A stretch of DNA of 64,000 nt, from NCBI GenBank assembly GCA_001725155.1, contig MEFP01000004.1, positions 62,001 through 126,000 on the forward strand, read 5' to 3'. This DNA comes from Lysobacteraceae bacterium SCN 69-320. GTDB taxonomy: Bacteria; Pseudomonadota; Gammaproteobacteria; Xanthomonadales; Rhodanobacteraceae. Positions 8,017-16,889 of this stretch are shown here, one piece after another (position 1 is the stretch's first letter; each line of letters begins with the position of its first letter). The notes under the pieces are model-generated. The model was not told the origin of the DNA and did not search any database. It saw only the letters and a list, made by a program, of their open reading frames with translations. The position numbers and the translations under genes were made by a program.

Positions 8017-9630
8017 TCAGGGCGTCGGGGTCAGCAGCCGCATCATGGCCGCACGCTGCGTCTCGTCCAGCGCCGTATTGCGCGGCAGATAATCCAGCGC
8101 GCTTTCACCGTTGCTGTCACGTGCGGTCGGATCGGCGCCGGCGCCGAGCAGCGCCGCGGCGATTTCGGGCGTGGACTGCCAGGCCGCATAGATCAATACG
8201 CTGCGGCTGCCGGCCTTCAGCGCCGTGCAGCTCTTGCGCGGATCCGGATAGGTCGCGGCGTTCGCATCGGCCTGCGCAGCGAGCAGAGCCTCGACGCCGG
8301 CGCGGTTCTTTTCCGCGACCGCATGCATCAGCGCGGTCTTGCCGAAGGCATTGCGCCGGTTCGGGTCGGCGCCGGCGCGCAGCAGGATCGCGATCGCGTC
8401 GGCGCGCGCGGCCGCGCGCATCAGCGGCGTTTCCACGTCGGTGCCGGGCTTGGGATCCACGCGTGCGCCTTCGTCGACGAGACGCTGCACGACCGCAGCC
8501 GGATAGCCGTCGACGAGCGCCAGGTTCAGCAGAAAGCCGCGCAGACCGGCCGGCGAATGGTCGAGGAACTCGGCATACGGACAGCGGCGCGTCGGCAGCT
8601 CGCCGCTCTGCAGGTAACGGTCGAGATCCTCGCGCCCGTAGCAGGCGCTCGCATAGGCAAGGGGCGAGGTGTGGCCGGTGCGGCCGGTATACGTGTCGAC
8701 GATGCGCTGCACGTGATACGCGGCCAGGCGCTCGGCCGCAGCGCGATCGAGCGCGTGATCCTGCTGGTAGTGGTCCCGCAGCGCGTCGCGCGCGGCCGGC
8801 AGGTGCCGTTCGATGCGTGCGGCCTGACGCTTTTCCCAGAGCCCCTGCTGGGCCCAGTGGGCGAGATCCGGCGAATAGCCCAGATCGGCGAGGCGCCGGG
8901 CGCGTTCCGCCTCGTCCGCGGCCAAGTCGGGCTTCAGATCGACCAGCGCGAGAACGCGCGCGACCTGCTGGCGCCAGCGATACGAGCCGGCGATCGAGCC
9001 TTCGCAGACGAACTCGCCGGTGGAGCCGAACGCCGTCCAGAGCTCCTCGATCAGCGGCTGCAGCGCCGGCAGCCGCTTTGCCGCGTCCAGGCTGCGGCAC
9101 AGCGGCAGCCAGCCGTCGCGGAACGAGCCGGTCGGCGCGAACAGCCGCTCGGCGCGGCGCGGGTCGCGCTCGAAATAGCGGCACGACAGTTCGGACAGGT
9201 AGGCGTCGTTGGGGTGTACGGCGATGAGCTCGAGTTCGTCCGGTTCGAGCAGGTCGAACACGCGCAGCGCCGCGGCGATGTCCTCGGCGCCCGGTGACGC
9301 ATGCGGCTGCAGCGCCGGCGCCTCGGCGAGCAGCTCGCGCAGGCGCACCGCGTAGCTGCCATGCAGGCAGCCGGTGCTGGAGCCGCAGTCGCCGTCCCGC
9401 TGGCGCAGCCAGGCGCGCTGCGCGTCGCGCCGGGTCTCGCGGCCCTGTTCGTCGCGCTGCAGCTCGGCGTAGAGCTGGCCCAGGCGCCGGTCCTGCGCGG
9501 CGAGCCCGGTGTCGGCGCAGATCGCCTTTTCGCTCGCGCTCGCCGCGCGAGTGCAGTCGAAACTCGCCGTTGGCGGCGGCTCGGCGGCGGCCACGGCCAG
9601 ACCCAGCGCCAGCCCGATCAGCATGCTCAT
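8017..9630 (-). CDS. Secreted LprI-like (DUF1311) protein with C-terminal ankyrin repeats
   Basis: The 537-residue product starts with a signal peptide (MSMLIGLALGLAVAAAE). Residues about 22-100 follow the LprI/DUF1311 pattern with its conserved cysteines (FDC...AICAD...WLRQRDGDC), a domain found in lysozyme-inhibitor-like proteins. A middle region of about 260 residues was not recognised. From about 395 to 525 there are three to four ankyrin repeats (TPLMRAAARADAIAILLRAGADP, KTALMHAVAEKNRAGVEALL, SVLIYAAWQSTPEIAAALLGAGADP). A Sec-exported ankyrin protein beside an OmpA-like protein suggests a periplasmic binding function. It is divergent from mksF across a 131-base promoter region. Confidence 0.8.
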   Translation of the reverse strand: MSMLIGLALGLAVAAAEPPPTASFDCTRAASASEKAICADTGLAAQDRRLGQLYAELQRDEQGRETRRDAQRAWLRQRDGDCGSSTGCLHGSYAVRLRELLAEAPALQPHASPGAEDIAAALRVFDLLEPDELELIAVHPNDAYLSELSCRYFERDPRRAERLFAPTGSFRDGWLPLCRSLDAAKRLPALQPLIEELWTAFGSTGEFVCEGSIAGSYRWRQQVARVLALVDLKPDLAADEAERARRLADLGYSPDLAHWAQQGLWEKRQAARIERHLPAARDALRDHYQQDHALDRAAAERLAAYHVQRIVDTYTGRTGHTSPLAYASACYGREDLDRYLQSGELPTRRCPYAEFLDHSPAGLRGFLLNLALVDGYPAAVVQRLVDEGARVDPKPGTDVETPLMRAAARADAIAILLRAGADPNRRNAFGKTALMHAVAEKNRAGVEALLAAQADANAATYPDPRKSCTALKAGSRSVLIYAAWQSTPEIAAALLGAGADPTARDSNGESALDYLPRNTALDETQRAAMMRLLTPTP

Positions 9631-9643
9631 TGCCTATTCCCTG

Positions 9644-9662
9644 TACGGCACCGAGTGCCGTA
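9644..9662. promoter_or_regulatory. Perfect palindrome TACGGCAC-CGA-GTGCCGTA in the divergent promoter
   Basis: This exact 8-bp inverted repeat lies 13 bases upstream of the LprI-ankyrin start and 100 bases before mksF. It is shaped like an operator and could bind a dimeric regulator acting on either side. No regulator gene is adjacent. Confidence 0.45.
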
Positions 9663-9761
9663 TGCATTTTACGAAGTGCAACGGGTTGGACTGACGAAAG
9701 CCGGCGCGGAATCGGCCGGAATCCGGGCGGCGGCTTGCCTTGCCCGCCGTCATGCCCGACC

Positions 9762-11126
9762 ATGGCCGCCGCTTTTTCCCGCGATACCCGTGTGAGCGCA
9801 TCCGCGTCCGACGACGGCCTGCAGGATTTCCTGCGCCCCGGCCTGCTCGTCAACGACATTCCTGCCCTGTTCGGCCTGCGCAAGGCGCGCGAGCTGCTGC
9901 GCGCGTTCTCGACCCTGTTCCATGGCGGCGAGGATGCCGTCATGGTGCGCCTGCTCGTGCTGCGCACGATCGGCGAACGCGGCGCGGCGCCGGACTGGAG
10001 CCCGCAGGAGCTGCGCGAGCATTTCGCCTACGTCGACGCGACCAAGCTCGATACCGTGCTCGGCCGCCTGCGCGAGAACGGCCTGCTGGCCTGGGACGGC
10101 GAGACCCAGCGCTATCGCGTGAGCCCGGTCGGCCGCCAGGCCCTGTCGGCTCTGAGCCTGCTGCTGCAGTTTCAGGGCGACGGCGACGAACTGGCCTACG
10201 TGACCGCGCAGATCGCCGCCGGCGAGGCGACCGGCCGCATCGGCAGCGAGGATCTGCAGCACCTGCTGTCGCGCCTCAACGAATTGCGCGACGATTTCGA
10301 CCGCGCCGTGCTCAGCGGCTCCGAGCATCGCATCCACGCGGCCGCGGCTACCCTGAAGTCGGTCTGGCGCTGGGTCGAGAAAGGCACCCAGATCGTCAAG
10401 CTCATCGCCCAGGACGAAGAACTGGATCCGGCCACGCATCGCGTCGCGCAGCAGATCGGCCGCGCGCAGAGCGCCATGCTGCGCCAGGCCTCGGTGTTCC
10501 AGCGTGCGTTGAACCAGCTCGACCGTCATCGCGTGCATCTGGGCGGCAGCGGCCTGTCGTCCTCGGACGTGAACCAGTGGCTGCGCGCGCTGAGTGCGGA
10601 CCAGTTGGCCGCGCTGGCCGGCGACGTGCTCGCGCAGCGGCTCGCGCCGGCCTTCGTGCTTGGCGACATCGCGCTGGACGTGGCCGACTTCGAGCTGGTC
10701 GAGCGCGAGCGCGAAGTCGGTGTCGTCGAAACCTTGCCGCAGGCCAGCGACGCGCCGGAACAGGCCACGGCACCGATCGCGTCCAACGACTATGCGCTGG
10801 CGCAGGCCTGGCAGGCGCAGCTCGCCGGGCTGGCCGACGCCGTGCCGCTGGCCGGGCTCGTGCCGAGCGAGGATTTCGCGACCTCGGCCTATCGCCTGTC
10901 GCTGCTCGGCCTGCTCGGCGACCCGGCTGCGCACGCGCGCGAAGGCGCGCTGGCCGAGCTCGCGCGGCTGCCGCTGCGGCTGGAGCTCAGCGGCGCGCTG
11001 GAAGCCGTGAACGGCGCCGGCGTCGCGCAGATCAGCGCCGGCCGGCTGCGCCGCATCGACCCCGATCTTTCGCCAGACTCCGCGGCGCCGGTGCGCGACC
11101 GCGGCGAGGAACCGACGCATGAATGA
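9762..11126 (+). CDS. mksF: MksF/JetA-like kleisin subunit of an SMC anti-plasmid complex
   Basis: This 454-residue protein is first in a four-gene overlapping set typical of Mks/Wadjet systems. Residues about 20-130 look like an N-terminal winged-helix domain (LVNDIPALFGLRKARELLRAF and a LREHFAYVDATKLDTVLGRLRENGLLAW helix-turn-helix). The middle is helical, as in MukF-type kleisins that bridge the SMC heads. The short N-terminal signature does not look like the DUF3375 form of type I JetA. The function is inferred mainly from gene order and fold pattern. ATG 9762 was chosen; the frame stays open far upstream only because it shadows the divergent gene. GTG 9792 is an alternative start. It overlaps mksE by 8 bases. 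Confidence 0.72.
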   Translation: MAAAFSRDTRVSASASDDGLQDFLRPGLLVNDIPALFGLRKARELLRAFSTLFHGGEDAVMVRLLVLRTIGERGAAPDWSPQELREHFAYVDATKLDTVLGRLRENGLLAWDGETQRYRVSPVGRQALSALSLLLQFQGDGDELAYVTAQIAAGEATGRIGSEDLQHLLSRLNELRDDFDRAVLSGSEHRIHAAAATLKSVWRWVEKGTQIVKLIAQDEELDPATHRVAQQIGRAQSAMLRQASVFQRALNQLDRHRVHLGGSGLSSSDVNQWLRALSADQLAALAGDVLAQRLAPAFVLGDIALDVADFELVEREREVGVVETLPQASDAPEQATAPIASNDYALAQAWQAQLAGLADAVPLAGLVPSEDFATSAYRLSLLGLLGDPAAHAREGALAELARLPLRLELSGALEAVNGAGVAQISAGRLRRIDPDLSPDSAAPVRDRGEEPTHE

Positions 11127-11802
11127 CCCCGTGGCCGCGCTGATCGCGCGCCTGCTCGCCGAACGCTGGCTGCCGCGCGAGGACGAGCTGGCGCGCCAGG
11201 CGCTGACCGACGCCGGTTTCCGCGAAGAGCTGGACCGTCGTCTCTCCGCTGTCGGGCTGCGCCTGCTCGACCATCCGTACGCCGGCCATGTCGCCCTCGC
11301 CGTGGCCAAGGCCCAGGAAGCCGCCGTATTCGCCGGCCCGCGCGCGTGGTCGGCCAGCAACCTCGACCTGGACCGCGACAGCATCGCGCTGCTGGTCGTG
11401 CTCTGGAGCCTGCTGATCCTGCCCAAGCGCCAGCGCCAGATCCGCCGCGTCGACGCCGACCGCGACCAGGAGCAGGGCCAGATCTTCGCCGAGATGAAGC
11501 CGGTGCCGGTCGGCGCCGACGTGGCCGAGCCGCTGGCCGAGCGCACCTTGCTCGCCGACTTCGGCGACAAGCTCGGCGGCAAGATGCGCATCAACATCAA
11601 TCTCGGCGTCCTCGCGCGCCACGGCTTCATCGTGCGGCGCAAGGAACGCATCCACGAAGGGCCGCTGCTCGATCTCGCGTTCGACTACGAGCGCACGGCG
11701 CGGCGCGTGCTCGACGGCGCGCTGGCCTTCATCGTCGAGCAGGCGCGCAGCGAGCAGGCGGCGGACGACGGCGACACGGACACGGAGGCCGGTCATGTTT
11801 GA
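11119..11802 (+). CDS. mksE: MksE/JetB-like subunit of the SMC complex
   Basis: The 227-residue protein has the size of MukE/MksE/JetB. It has two winged-helix-like parts: a central hydrophobic helix with DLDRDSIALLVVLWSLLILPKRQRQ, typical of MksE proteins, and a second around residues 150-200 (FGDKLGGKMRININLGVLARHGFIVRR). MukE-type subunits dimerise, bind the kleisin and contact DNA. It overlaps mksF by 8 bases upstream and mksB by 8 bases downstream, so translation is probably coupled to give fixed subunit ratios. The assignment rests on length, the central motif and position. Confidence 0.75.
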   Translation: MNDPVAALIARLLAERWLPREDELARQALTDAGFREELDRRLSAVGLRLLDHPYAGHVALAVAKAQEAAVFAGPRAWSASNLDLDRDSIALLVVLWSLLILPKRQRQIRRVDADRDQEQGQIFAEMKPVPVGADVAEPLAERTLLADFGDKLGGKMRININLGVLARHGFIVRRKERIHEGPLLDLAFDYERTARRVLDGALAFIVEQARSEQAADDGDTDTEAGHV

Positions 11803-14617
11803 ATTCCGCGCGCTCGAAGTCGTGCACTGGGACTACTGGCAGCGCTTCACCCTGCCGCTGGACTCGGCCATCGTCACCGTGGTCGGACCCAACGGCTCGG
11901 GCAAGACCACTCTGCTCGACGCGTTGCGCACCCTGCTCGCGATCGAAGACCGCGAGACCGCGCGCGACTACAAGACCTATCTGCGCCACAACGGCAAGCC
12001 GTTCGCCTGGCTGCGCGGCGTGGTCAGCAACCGGCCCGACCGCAACGGCCGGCGGCCGTTCTTCCCGCTGATGGAGGCCGAGGTCACCCTGGCCTGCCGC
12101 ATCCGCAAGAAAGGCGGCGACTGGTCGCGCGACTACCAGATCCTCGGCGGCGACGTCAGCGTCGAGACGATAGAAGCCCAGGGCGGCGAGTGGCTGGGCC
12201 TGCGCGACTATCGCGTGCGTCTGGAAGGCGCCGGCCTCACGCGCGCGATACGCCGCGTGCTGACCCTGGAACAGGGCGCCACCGACAAGCTCTGCCAGTA
12301 CCCGCCGCGCGAACTGCTGCAGCTGGTCTGGGACGTGTTCGGCGAAAAGCCCGTGCTCGACGACTACCAGCGCGCGCGCGCCGAGCAGTTCGCGACCGAG
12401 CAGGAACTCAAGACCCTGGGCCAGGATCTGGCCGCGCTGCATACGCGTCTGGAAGCGGCCAAGGCCGACGTGCGTTCGTTCGAGGAATGCGGCGAGCTGC
12501 AGCGCGAGCGGCAGCGCCTGCAGGCCGAAGTCGCGCCGAAGGTCGCGCTGGCCGAGCGCCGCGCGAGCATGGCCGGCAGCCGTCCGCAGCTGACCGGCCT
12601 GCGCCGGGCGCTGCGCGAGATCGAACGTCGCGACGCGATGCTGGCCGACGAGCAGCGCCTCGCGTCGGCGAAACTCGATGCGGCGCAGGAAGCGCTCGGC
12701 GCCGCGCAGTCGCAGGCCATTGCCGCCGAGAGCGCGTTTCTCGCCGCACGCGACGCCGCGCGCGATGCGGAGCAGATCGACCGCCGCCGCGTACAGCTGG
12801 AAAACCTTGCCGCAAGCCAGGGCGCCGGCGACGTCGCTCAGCTGCTGCGCGCCGTGGAGACGGACCGGCGTCGTCAGGCCCAGCTCAAGCTCGCCGACGA
12901 GCAGGCTGCCGAGCGTGCGGCCGAGCTCGACGCGCAGATCGCCGCGCTGGCCAGCGGCCAGCGTTTCCAGCCGGGTTTCGAACGCGACTTCCGCGCGGCG
13001 CTGGATCGTGCCGGCATCGCCCATCGCATGCTGGCCGACTGTGTGGAGGTGACTGATCCGGCCTGGGAGGCCGCGGTCGAGGCTGTGCTGCAGCCCTATC
13101 GCCATCTGGTGCTGCTCGCCTCGCCGTCGGATGCCAAGGCGGCGTTCGGCATCGGCGAGCAGTTGCAGTATCGCCACTTCGTCGTGGCCGAACGTGCCGC
13201 GCCGCCGCCGGCGTCTCCGGGCTCGCTGCTCGAAGTGCTGCGCTTCGCCGGCGATCCGCCGTCCTGGCTGCCGCGCCAGCTCGACAAGCTGCGCCGCGTC
13301 GCCGACGTCGCCAAGGGCATGCAGCTGCCGGCCGGCCAGGACTGGATCACGCCGAAGGGCTATCTGCGCGAACACCGCGGCGGCCGCCACATCGGCACCG
13401 ACGAACGCAATTTCGGCGCCAGTGCGCGCGCGGCGCGGCTGCGCGACCTGCAGCTCGAACGCAGCCAGCTCAATGCATCCAATGAGGCGCGCCGGCGCGA
13501 GCGCAGCGAGCTGGAACAGCGCCTCGACACGAATCAGGCGCGCCTGCTCAAGCTCGACGCGGCGCAGGAGCTCGCCGCGCGCGCGGTCGAATTCGCCTCG
13601 GCCGCCGAAGCATTGCCGGCACTGCAGGCGGCCGCACAGGCCAGCGGCGCGGCGCTCAGCGCCGCGCGCAGCGCCGTCGACGACGTGCGCGAGGCGCAGA
13701 GCAACGAGCAGCGCGCCGCCGACCGCCGCGTCAGCCAGCGCGAACAGCTCGGCCGCGAGCGCGAGGAAAAGGCGCACAAGCTCGAACGCGATCGTCACGA
13801 ATACGTGCGCCGCGTGCTCGACTATCGCCGCCAGCGCAGCCTGATGCCGGCGGCCTGGCGCAGCAGCGAAGCGCTGGCCGCCGTGCTCGCGGAATTCGAG
13901 ACCGAGCACGAAGTGCAGCGCGAGCTCGACAAGATCGCCCAGCGCATCGAGCGCGGCGGCTTCGTCACCGATCCTTCCTGCGTCGCGCTGCGCGACAAGA
14001 TCGCCGCCGACCACGAGGCGCTGGAAACCACCTTGAGCCGGCGCGACGCGCATCTGCAGCGTGCTCGGCGCATCACCGACGAGGCGCGCGGCGCCTACAT
14101 CAACGTGCTGCGCGCGACGGTGCGCCAGTATGCGAAGAACCTGCGCGCGCTCGGCGAGCTGTCGGGCATCAACGTCGAAGTCGATCAGCCGGAGCTGGCC
14201 AACGACGACATCGCGCTGGCCCAGGCCGGCCTGAGCGTGCGCTTCGACTTCGACCGCAAGGGCTGGATAGGCCTCGACGACGGCGAAGCCTCCGGCGGCC
14301 AGCAGGTCATGAAGTCGCTGCTGCTGCTCGTCGCGCTGCTGCGCGACGAGACGCATCCGGGCGGCTTCGTGTTCATCGACGAACCGTTCGCGCATCTGGA
14401 CGTGTTCAACATCGAGAAAGTCGGCGGCTTCCTGCGCGCGACCGAAGCGCAGTACATCCTGACCACGCCGATCACCCACAACCTCAACGTGTTCCATCCG
14501 ACCGACCTCGTGCTGACGACGACCAAGCGCCGGCCCAACAGCCACTGGGCCGAACCGGTGGCCGTGCTCAAGCGCGCGGTCGCGGCCGAGGCGGCGCGGC
14601 GCGCGGCGACGGCGTGA
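11795..14617 (+). CDS. mksB: MksB/JetC-like SMC ATPase
   Basis: The 940-residue protein has SMC architecture. Walker A is at 31-39 (GPNGSGKTT). A coiled coil spans roughly 200-395, a small globular hinge-like domain about 403-548 (DPAWEAAVEAVLQPYRHLVLL), and a second coiled coil about 548-700. The ABC signature region is GEASGGQQVMKSLLLLVALL (about 830) and Walker B with D-loop is GFVFIDEPFAHLD (about 857-869). MksB proteins of pseudomonads are close to this length, whereas MukB is near 1490 and many type I JetC are above 1100, so the arms are short. In Wadjet/Mks complexes the ATPase extrudes DNA loops to recognise small circular plasmids, which the TOPRIM partner then cuts. Confidence 0.88.
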   Translation: MFEFRALEVVHWDYWQRFTLPLDSAIVTVVGPNGSGKTTLLDALRTLLAIEDRETARDYKTYLRHNGKPFAWLRGVVSNRPDRNGRRPFFPLMEAEVTLACRIRKKGGDWSRDYQILGGDVSVETIEAQGGEWLGLRDYRVRLEGAGLTRAIRRVLTLEQGATDKLCQYPPRELLQLVWDVFGEKPVLDDYQRARAEQFATEQELKTLGQDLAALHTRLEAAKADVRSFEECGELQRERQRLQAEVAPKVALAERRASMAGSRPQLTGLRRALREIERRDAMLADEQRLASAKLDAAQEALGAAQSQAIAAESAFLAARDAARDAEQIDRRRVQLENLAASQGAGDVAQLLRAVETDRRRQAQLKLADEQAAERAAELDAQIAALASGQRFQPGFERDFRAALDRAGIAHRMLADCVEVTDPAWEAAVEAVLQPYRHLVLLASPSDAKAAFGIGEQLQYRHFVVAERAAPPPASPGSLLEVLRFAGDPPSWLPRQLDKLRRVADVAKGMQLPAGQDWITPKGYLREHRGGRHIGTDERNFGASARAARLRDLQLERSQLNASNEARRRERSELEQRLDTNQARLLKLDAAQELAARAVEFASAAEALPALQAAAQASGAALSAARSAVDDVREAQSNEQRAADRRVSQREQLGREREEKAHKLERDRHEYVRRVLDYRRQRSLMPAAWRSSEALAAVLAEFETEHEVQRELDKIAQRIERGGFVTDPSCVALRDKIAADHEALETTLSRRDAHLQRARRITDEARGAYINVLRATVRQYAKNLRALGELSGINVEVDQPELANDDIALAQAGLSVRFDFDRKGWIGLDDGEASGGQQVMKSLLLLVALLRDETHPGGFVFIDEPFAHLDVFNIEKVGGFLRATEAQYILTTPITHNLNVFHPTDLVLTTTKRRPNSHWAEPVAVLKRAVAAEAARRAATA

Positions 14618-15876
14618 ACCGGCAGCGCGCCGACTCGCTGCTCTGGTCGGCTGCCGACGCCGACGGCATCGAGAGCGCCGCATTCGATGTCAGTTCGCGC
14701 TTTCCGCTCGGACGCCAGCGCTGGCGCCGCGCGGCAGCAGGGCGGCGCGAACCGCTCGACACCTGGTCGGCGGCGCAGCGCGAATTGCTGCGCGAATGGC
14801 TGGCCGGCGCGGCGGGTAGCCGGCGCTGGGACAGCCTGCTGAAAATCGCCGGCGGCATGCGTGTGGAACTGGCGCGGCAGCTCTGCGACGAACTGCTGCT
14901 GAATGGCTGGATAGAACGCTGCGAGTCCCGTGAGCCGCGCCGCGAGCACTGGCGCTGGACACAGATCGTCTGGTGCCGGCGCGATCGTCTGCACGCGGCC
15001 CTCGGCCTGCCGCCGCCGGATCTGCGCGAACAGGTGCGCGCCCAGCTCGCGCAGGCCGCGGCGACCTTGGGCGAATTCGCCGCGGCGCTGGACGACCTGC
15101 AGGATCGCGCCAGCGCCATCGCGCTACGGCGCCTCGCGCTGCTGCGCGCCCTGCAGGAGTGGAAAGCCCTGGCGCGCGACGGCACGCGGCGCGAATTCGC
15201 CCAGTTCGCGGGCGCGCACACCAAGTCCATCGCCGACGCCGACTGGCGCTGGCTCGACGAACGGGTCGATCTCGAAGCGTTCGGCGTGCGCCGGCACAGT
15301 CCCGCGCTGTGGCTGCGCGCGCCGCTGCGGCTGCGTCTGGCGCAGGGCGAACTCGACCTGCGCGCCGTGCCGGATCTGATCGGGTTGAGCCCGGCGACGG
15401 TCGATGCGCTCGCGGCGGCCGACGGTGAAATCGGCTGCTGGCGCCTGGTCGAAAATCGCACGAGCTTCGAGCAGGCCGCGCGTGCGTTCGGCGGACGCGA
15501 CGGCGTGATCTGGCTGCCGGGCCAGGCGCCGCCCTGGTGGTTCGCCGCCGTGCGCGCAGTGCTGCGGCTCGCGCCGGCGCCGCTGCGCATCGCCTGCGAT
15601 CCGGATCCGGCCGGCATCGAGATCGCCTTGAGCGTCGCGCGCTGCTGGGAGGAGCGTGGGCTGGGCTGGAGCGCCTGGCAGATGGACGCTGGCGCACTCG
15701 CGGCCCTGCCCAAGCGGCTGCCGCTCGTCGACGACGACCGCGCGCGGATCGCGCGGCTGCAGGTGCTGGCACTGCCGTCGACATTGCGCAGCCTGCTTCA
15801 GGCGATGCAGGAACGGGACGCCCGAGGCGAGCCGGCCAAGGGCGAGCAGGAAGGCCTGGATTTCACGCGCGACTGA
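14614..15876 (+). CDS. mksG: MksG/JetD-like TOPRIM subunit (DNA-cleaving partner)
   Basis: The 420-residue protein matches JetD/MksG in size and plan. The N-terminal half (about 1-250) corresponds to the arm/winged-helix region (DUF3322-like) and the C-terminal half to the TOPRIM (DUF2220-like). Catalytic residues are intact: Glu280 in CWRLVENRTSFEQ and the metal-binding pair Asp329-x-Asp331 in IACDPDPAGIEIA. In characterised Wadjet systems this subunit resembles topoisomerase VI A and linearises plasmids. The start is GTG in a GTGA overlap with the mksB stop, confirming a single operon. The strand then continues with an unrelated methyltransferase gene after 68 bases. Confidence 0.88.
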   Translation: MNRQRADSLLWSAADADGIESAAFDVSSRFPLGRQRWRRAAAGRREPLDTWSAAQRELLREWLAGAAGSRRWDSLLKIAGGMRVELARQLCDELLLNGWIERCESREPRREHWRWTQIVWCRRDRLHAALGLPPPDLREQVRAQLAQAAATLGEFAAALDDLQDRASAIALRRLALLRALQEWKALARDGTRREFAQFAGAHTKSIADADWRWLDERVDLEAFGVRRHSPALWLRAPLRLRLAQGELDLRAVPDLIGLSPATVDALAAADGEIGCWRLVENRTSFEQAARAFGGRDGVIWLPGQAPPWWFAAVRAVLRLAPAPLRIACDPDPAGIEIALSVARCWEERGLGWSAWQMDAGALAALPKRLPLVDDDRARIARLQVLALPSTLRSLLQAMQERDARGEPAKGEQEGLDFTRD

Positions 15877-15944
15877 TCGGTGCCGGGATCGCGGCAGCGC
15901 GCCGCGTGCGCGATCGGGCGAGGTCTTCAGGTAGGCTGCAGTGC

Positions 15945-16541
15945 ATGAACGACGTCAAACCTCATTCCGCCGCCTGCGAGCGCAACCGCGACCCGATACT
16001 CGGCGTGCTGCGCGAGGTCTTCGCCGAGCGTCGCGACGTGCTCGAAATCGGCAGCGGTACCGGCCAGCATGCGGTGCATTTCGCCGCGGCGATGCCGTGG
16101 CTGCGCTGGCAGACTTCCGATCGCGAGGAAAACCTGCCGGGCATACGCGCCTGGCTGGCCGACGCGAATCTGCCGAACACGCCGGTGCCGCTGCGCCTGG
16201 ACGTCGCGCAGCAGCCATGGCCCCTGCAGAGCTGTGACGCCGTGTTCAGCGCGAACACCTTGCACATCATGAGCTGGGCCGAAGTCGAGGCCCTGTTCGA
16301 CGGCATCGGCCGCGTGCTCGCCGCCGGCGGCGTGCTCGCGATCTACGGCCCGTTCAATATCGACGGCCGTTTCACCAGCGACAGCAACGAAGCGTTCGAC
16401 CGCGCGCTGCGCGCCGCCGTACCGCATCGCGGCATTCGCGACGCAGCCGAGGTCGATGCCCTGGCCGCGCGGCAGGGACTGAATCTGATGGCCGATCACG
16501 CGCTGCCGGCCAACAACCGCTGCCGGGTCTGGCGGCGCTGA
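15945..16541 (+). CDS. DUF938-family SAM-dependent methyltransferase
   Basis: The 198-residue product carries the class I methyltransferase motif I VLEIGSGTGQHAVHFA near residues 32-48, the acidic motif II region (WQTSDREEN) and motif IV-like FSANTLHIMSW. It ends NNRCRVWRR like other DUF938 proteins. The substrate is not known for the family. The start is ATG 15945; the Shine-Dalgarno is weak. It may be transcribed with mksG, but a 68-base gap and its wide occurrence away from Mks genes suggest independence. A diverged copy of its last 14 codons lies 166 bases further on. Confidence 0.85.
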   Translation: MNDVKPHSAACERNRDPILGVLREVFAERRDVLEIGSGTGQHAVHFAAAMPWLRWQTSDREENLPGIRAWLADANLPNTPVPLRLDVAQQPWPLQSCDAVFSANTLHIMSWAEVEALFDGIGRVLAAGGVLAIYGPFNIDGRFTSDSNEAFDRALRAAVPHRGIRDAAEVDALAARQGLNLMADHALPANNRCRVWRR

Positions 16542-16889
16542 TGCGCTTCGCGGAGTGTCGGCCGCAGCGCGGCGACGAGGGCCGCATGAGCCAGGAGCCG
16601 CCTGCCGGAGGAGTCGCGGAGTGCGACGGGATTGCGACGAGGCCGGATCCGAGGGATCTGATCACGCGCGACCGGCCGGCAATCGCTGCCGGGGTTGGCG
16701 ATACGGAACCTTGACATGAGCGCCGGGGCGATGCGACGTCGTGACCGATTGGCCGTCATCGGGCAGCGGCAGAATTTCCGGCGCCACAGTGATCCTGTTG
16801 CGTTTCGTATTGCGTTAGCCACAATGCGGCTGGACTGCTCCTTTACACGGCGCGTCAGCGCGCTTCCTGCAGTTCGTTCGGGGGTTTCC
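16542..16889. other. Gap with decayed repeat after the methyltransferase gene
   Basis: These 348 bases hold no supportable intact gene. A direct imperfect repeat of about 35 bases (cores CGCGGAGTG and GCGACGAGG, near 16550-16582 and 16616-16643) is followed by the degenerate copy of the methyltransferase 3' end at 16660-16719. The rest should contain the promoter of the beta-propeller gene; no clear -35/-10 pair was seen. Confidence 0.5.
16660..16719 (+). pseudogene. Degenerate duplicate of the DUF938 gene 3' end
   Basis: Read in frame from 16660 it gives DHARPAGNRCRGWRYGTLT then TGA. The intact gene ends DHALPANNRCRVWRR then TGA. Eleven of the first 14 codons encode the same residue, and 34 of 42 bases are identical, at an offset of 166. 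Nothing upstream of 16660 resembles the rest of the gene, so only the tail is present. It looks like a scar of insertion, duplication or recombination at the gene end. Confidence 0.55.

Noticed and set aside
9294-9761. Upstream extension of mksF
   Set aside because: The extra residues are Arg/Pro/Ala-rich shadow of the divergent LprI-ankyrin gene; homologous sequence begins after ATG 9762.
11729-14683. 984-codon leftward frame opposite mksB
   Set aside because: Antisense shadow; the plus strand has Walker motifs and a coherent operon.
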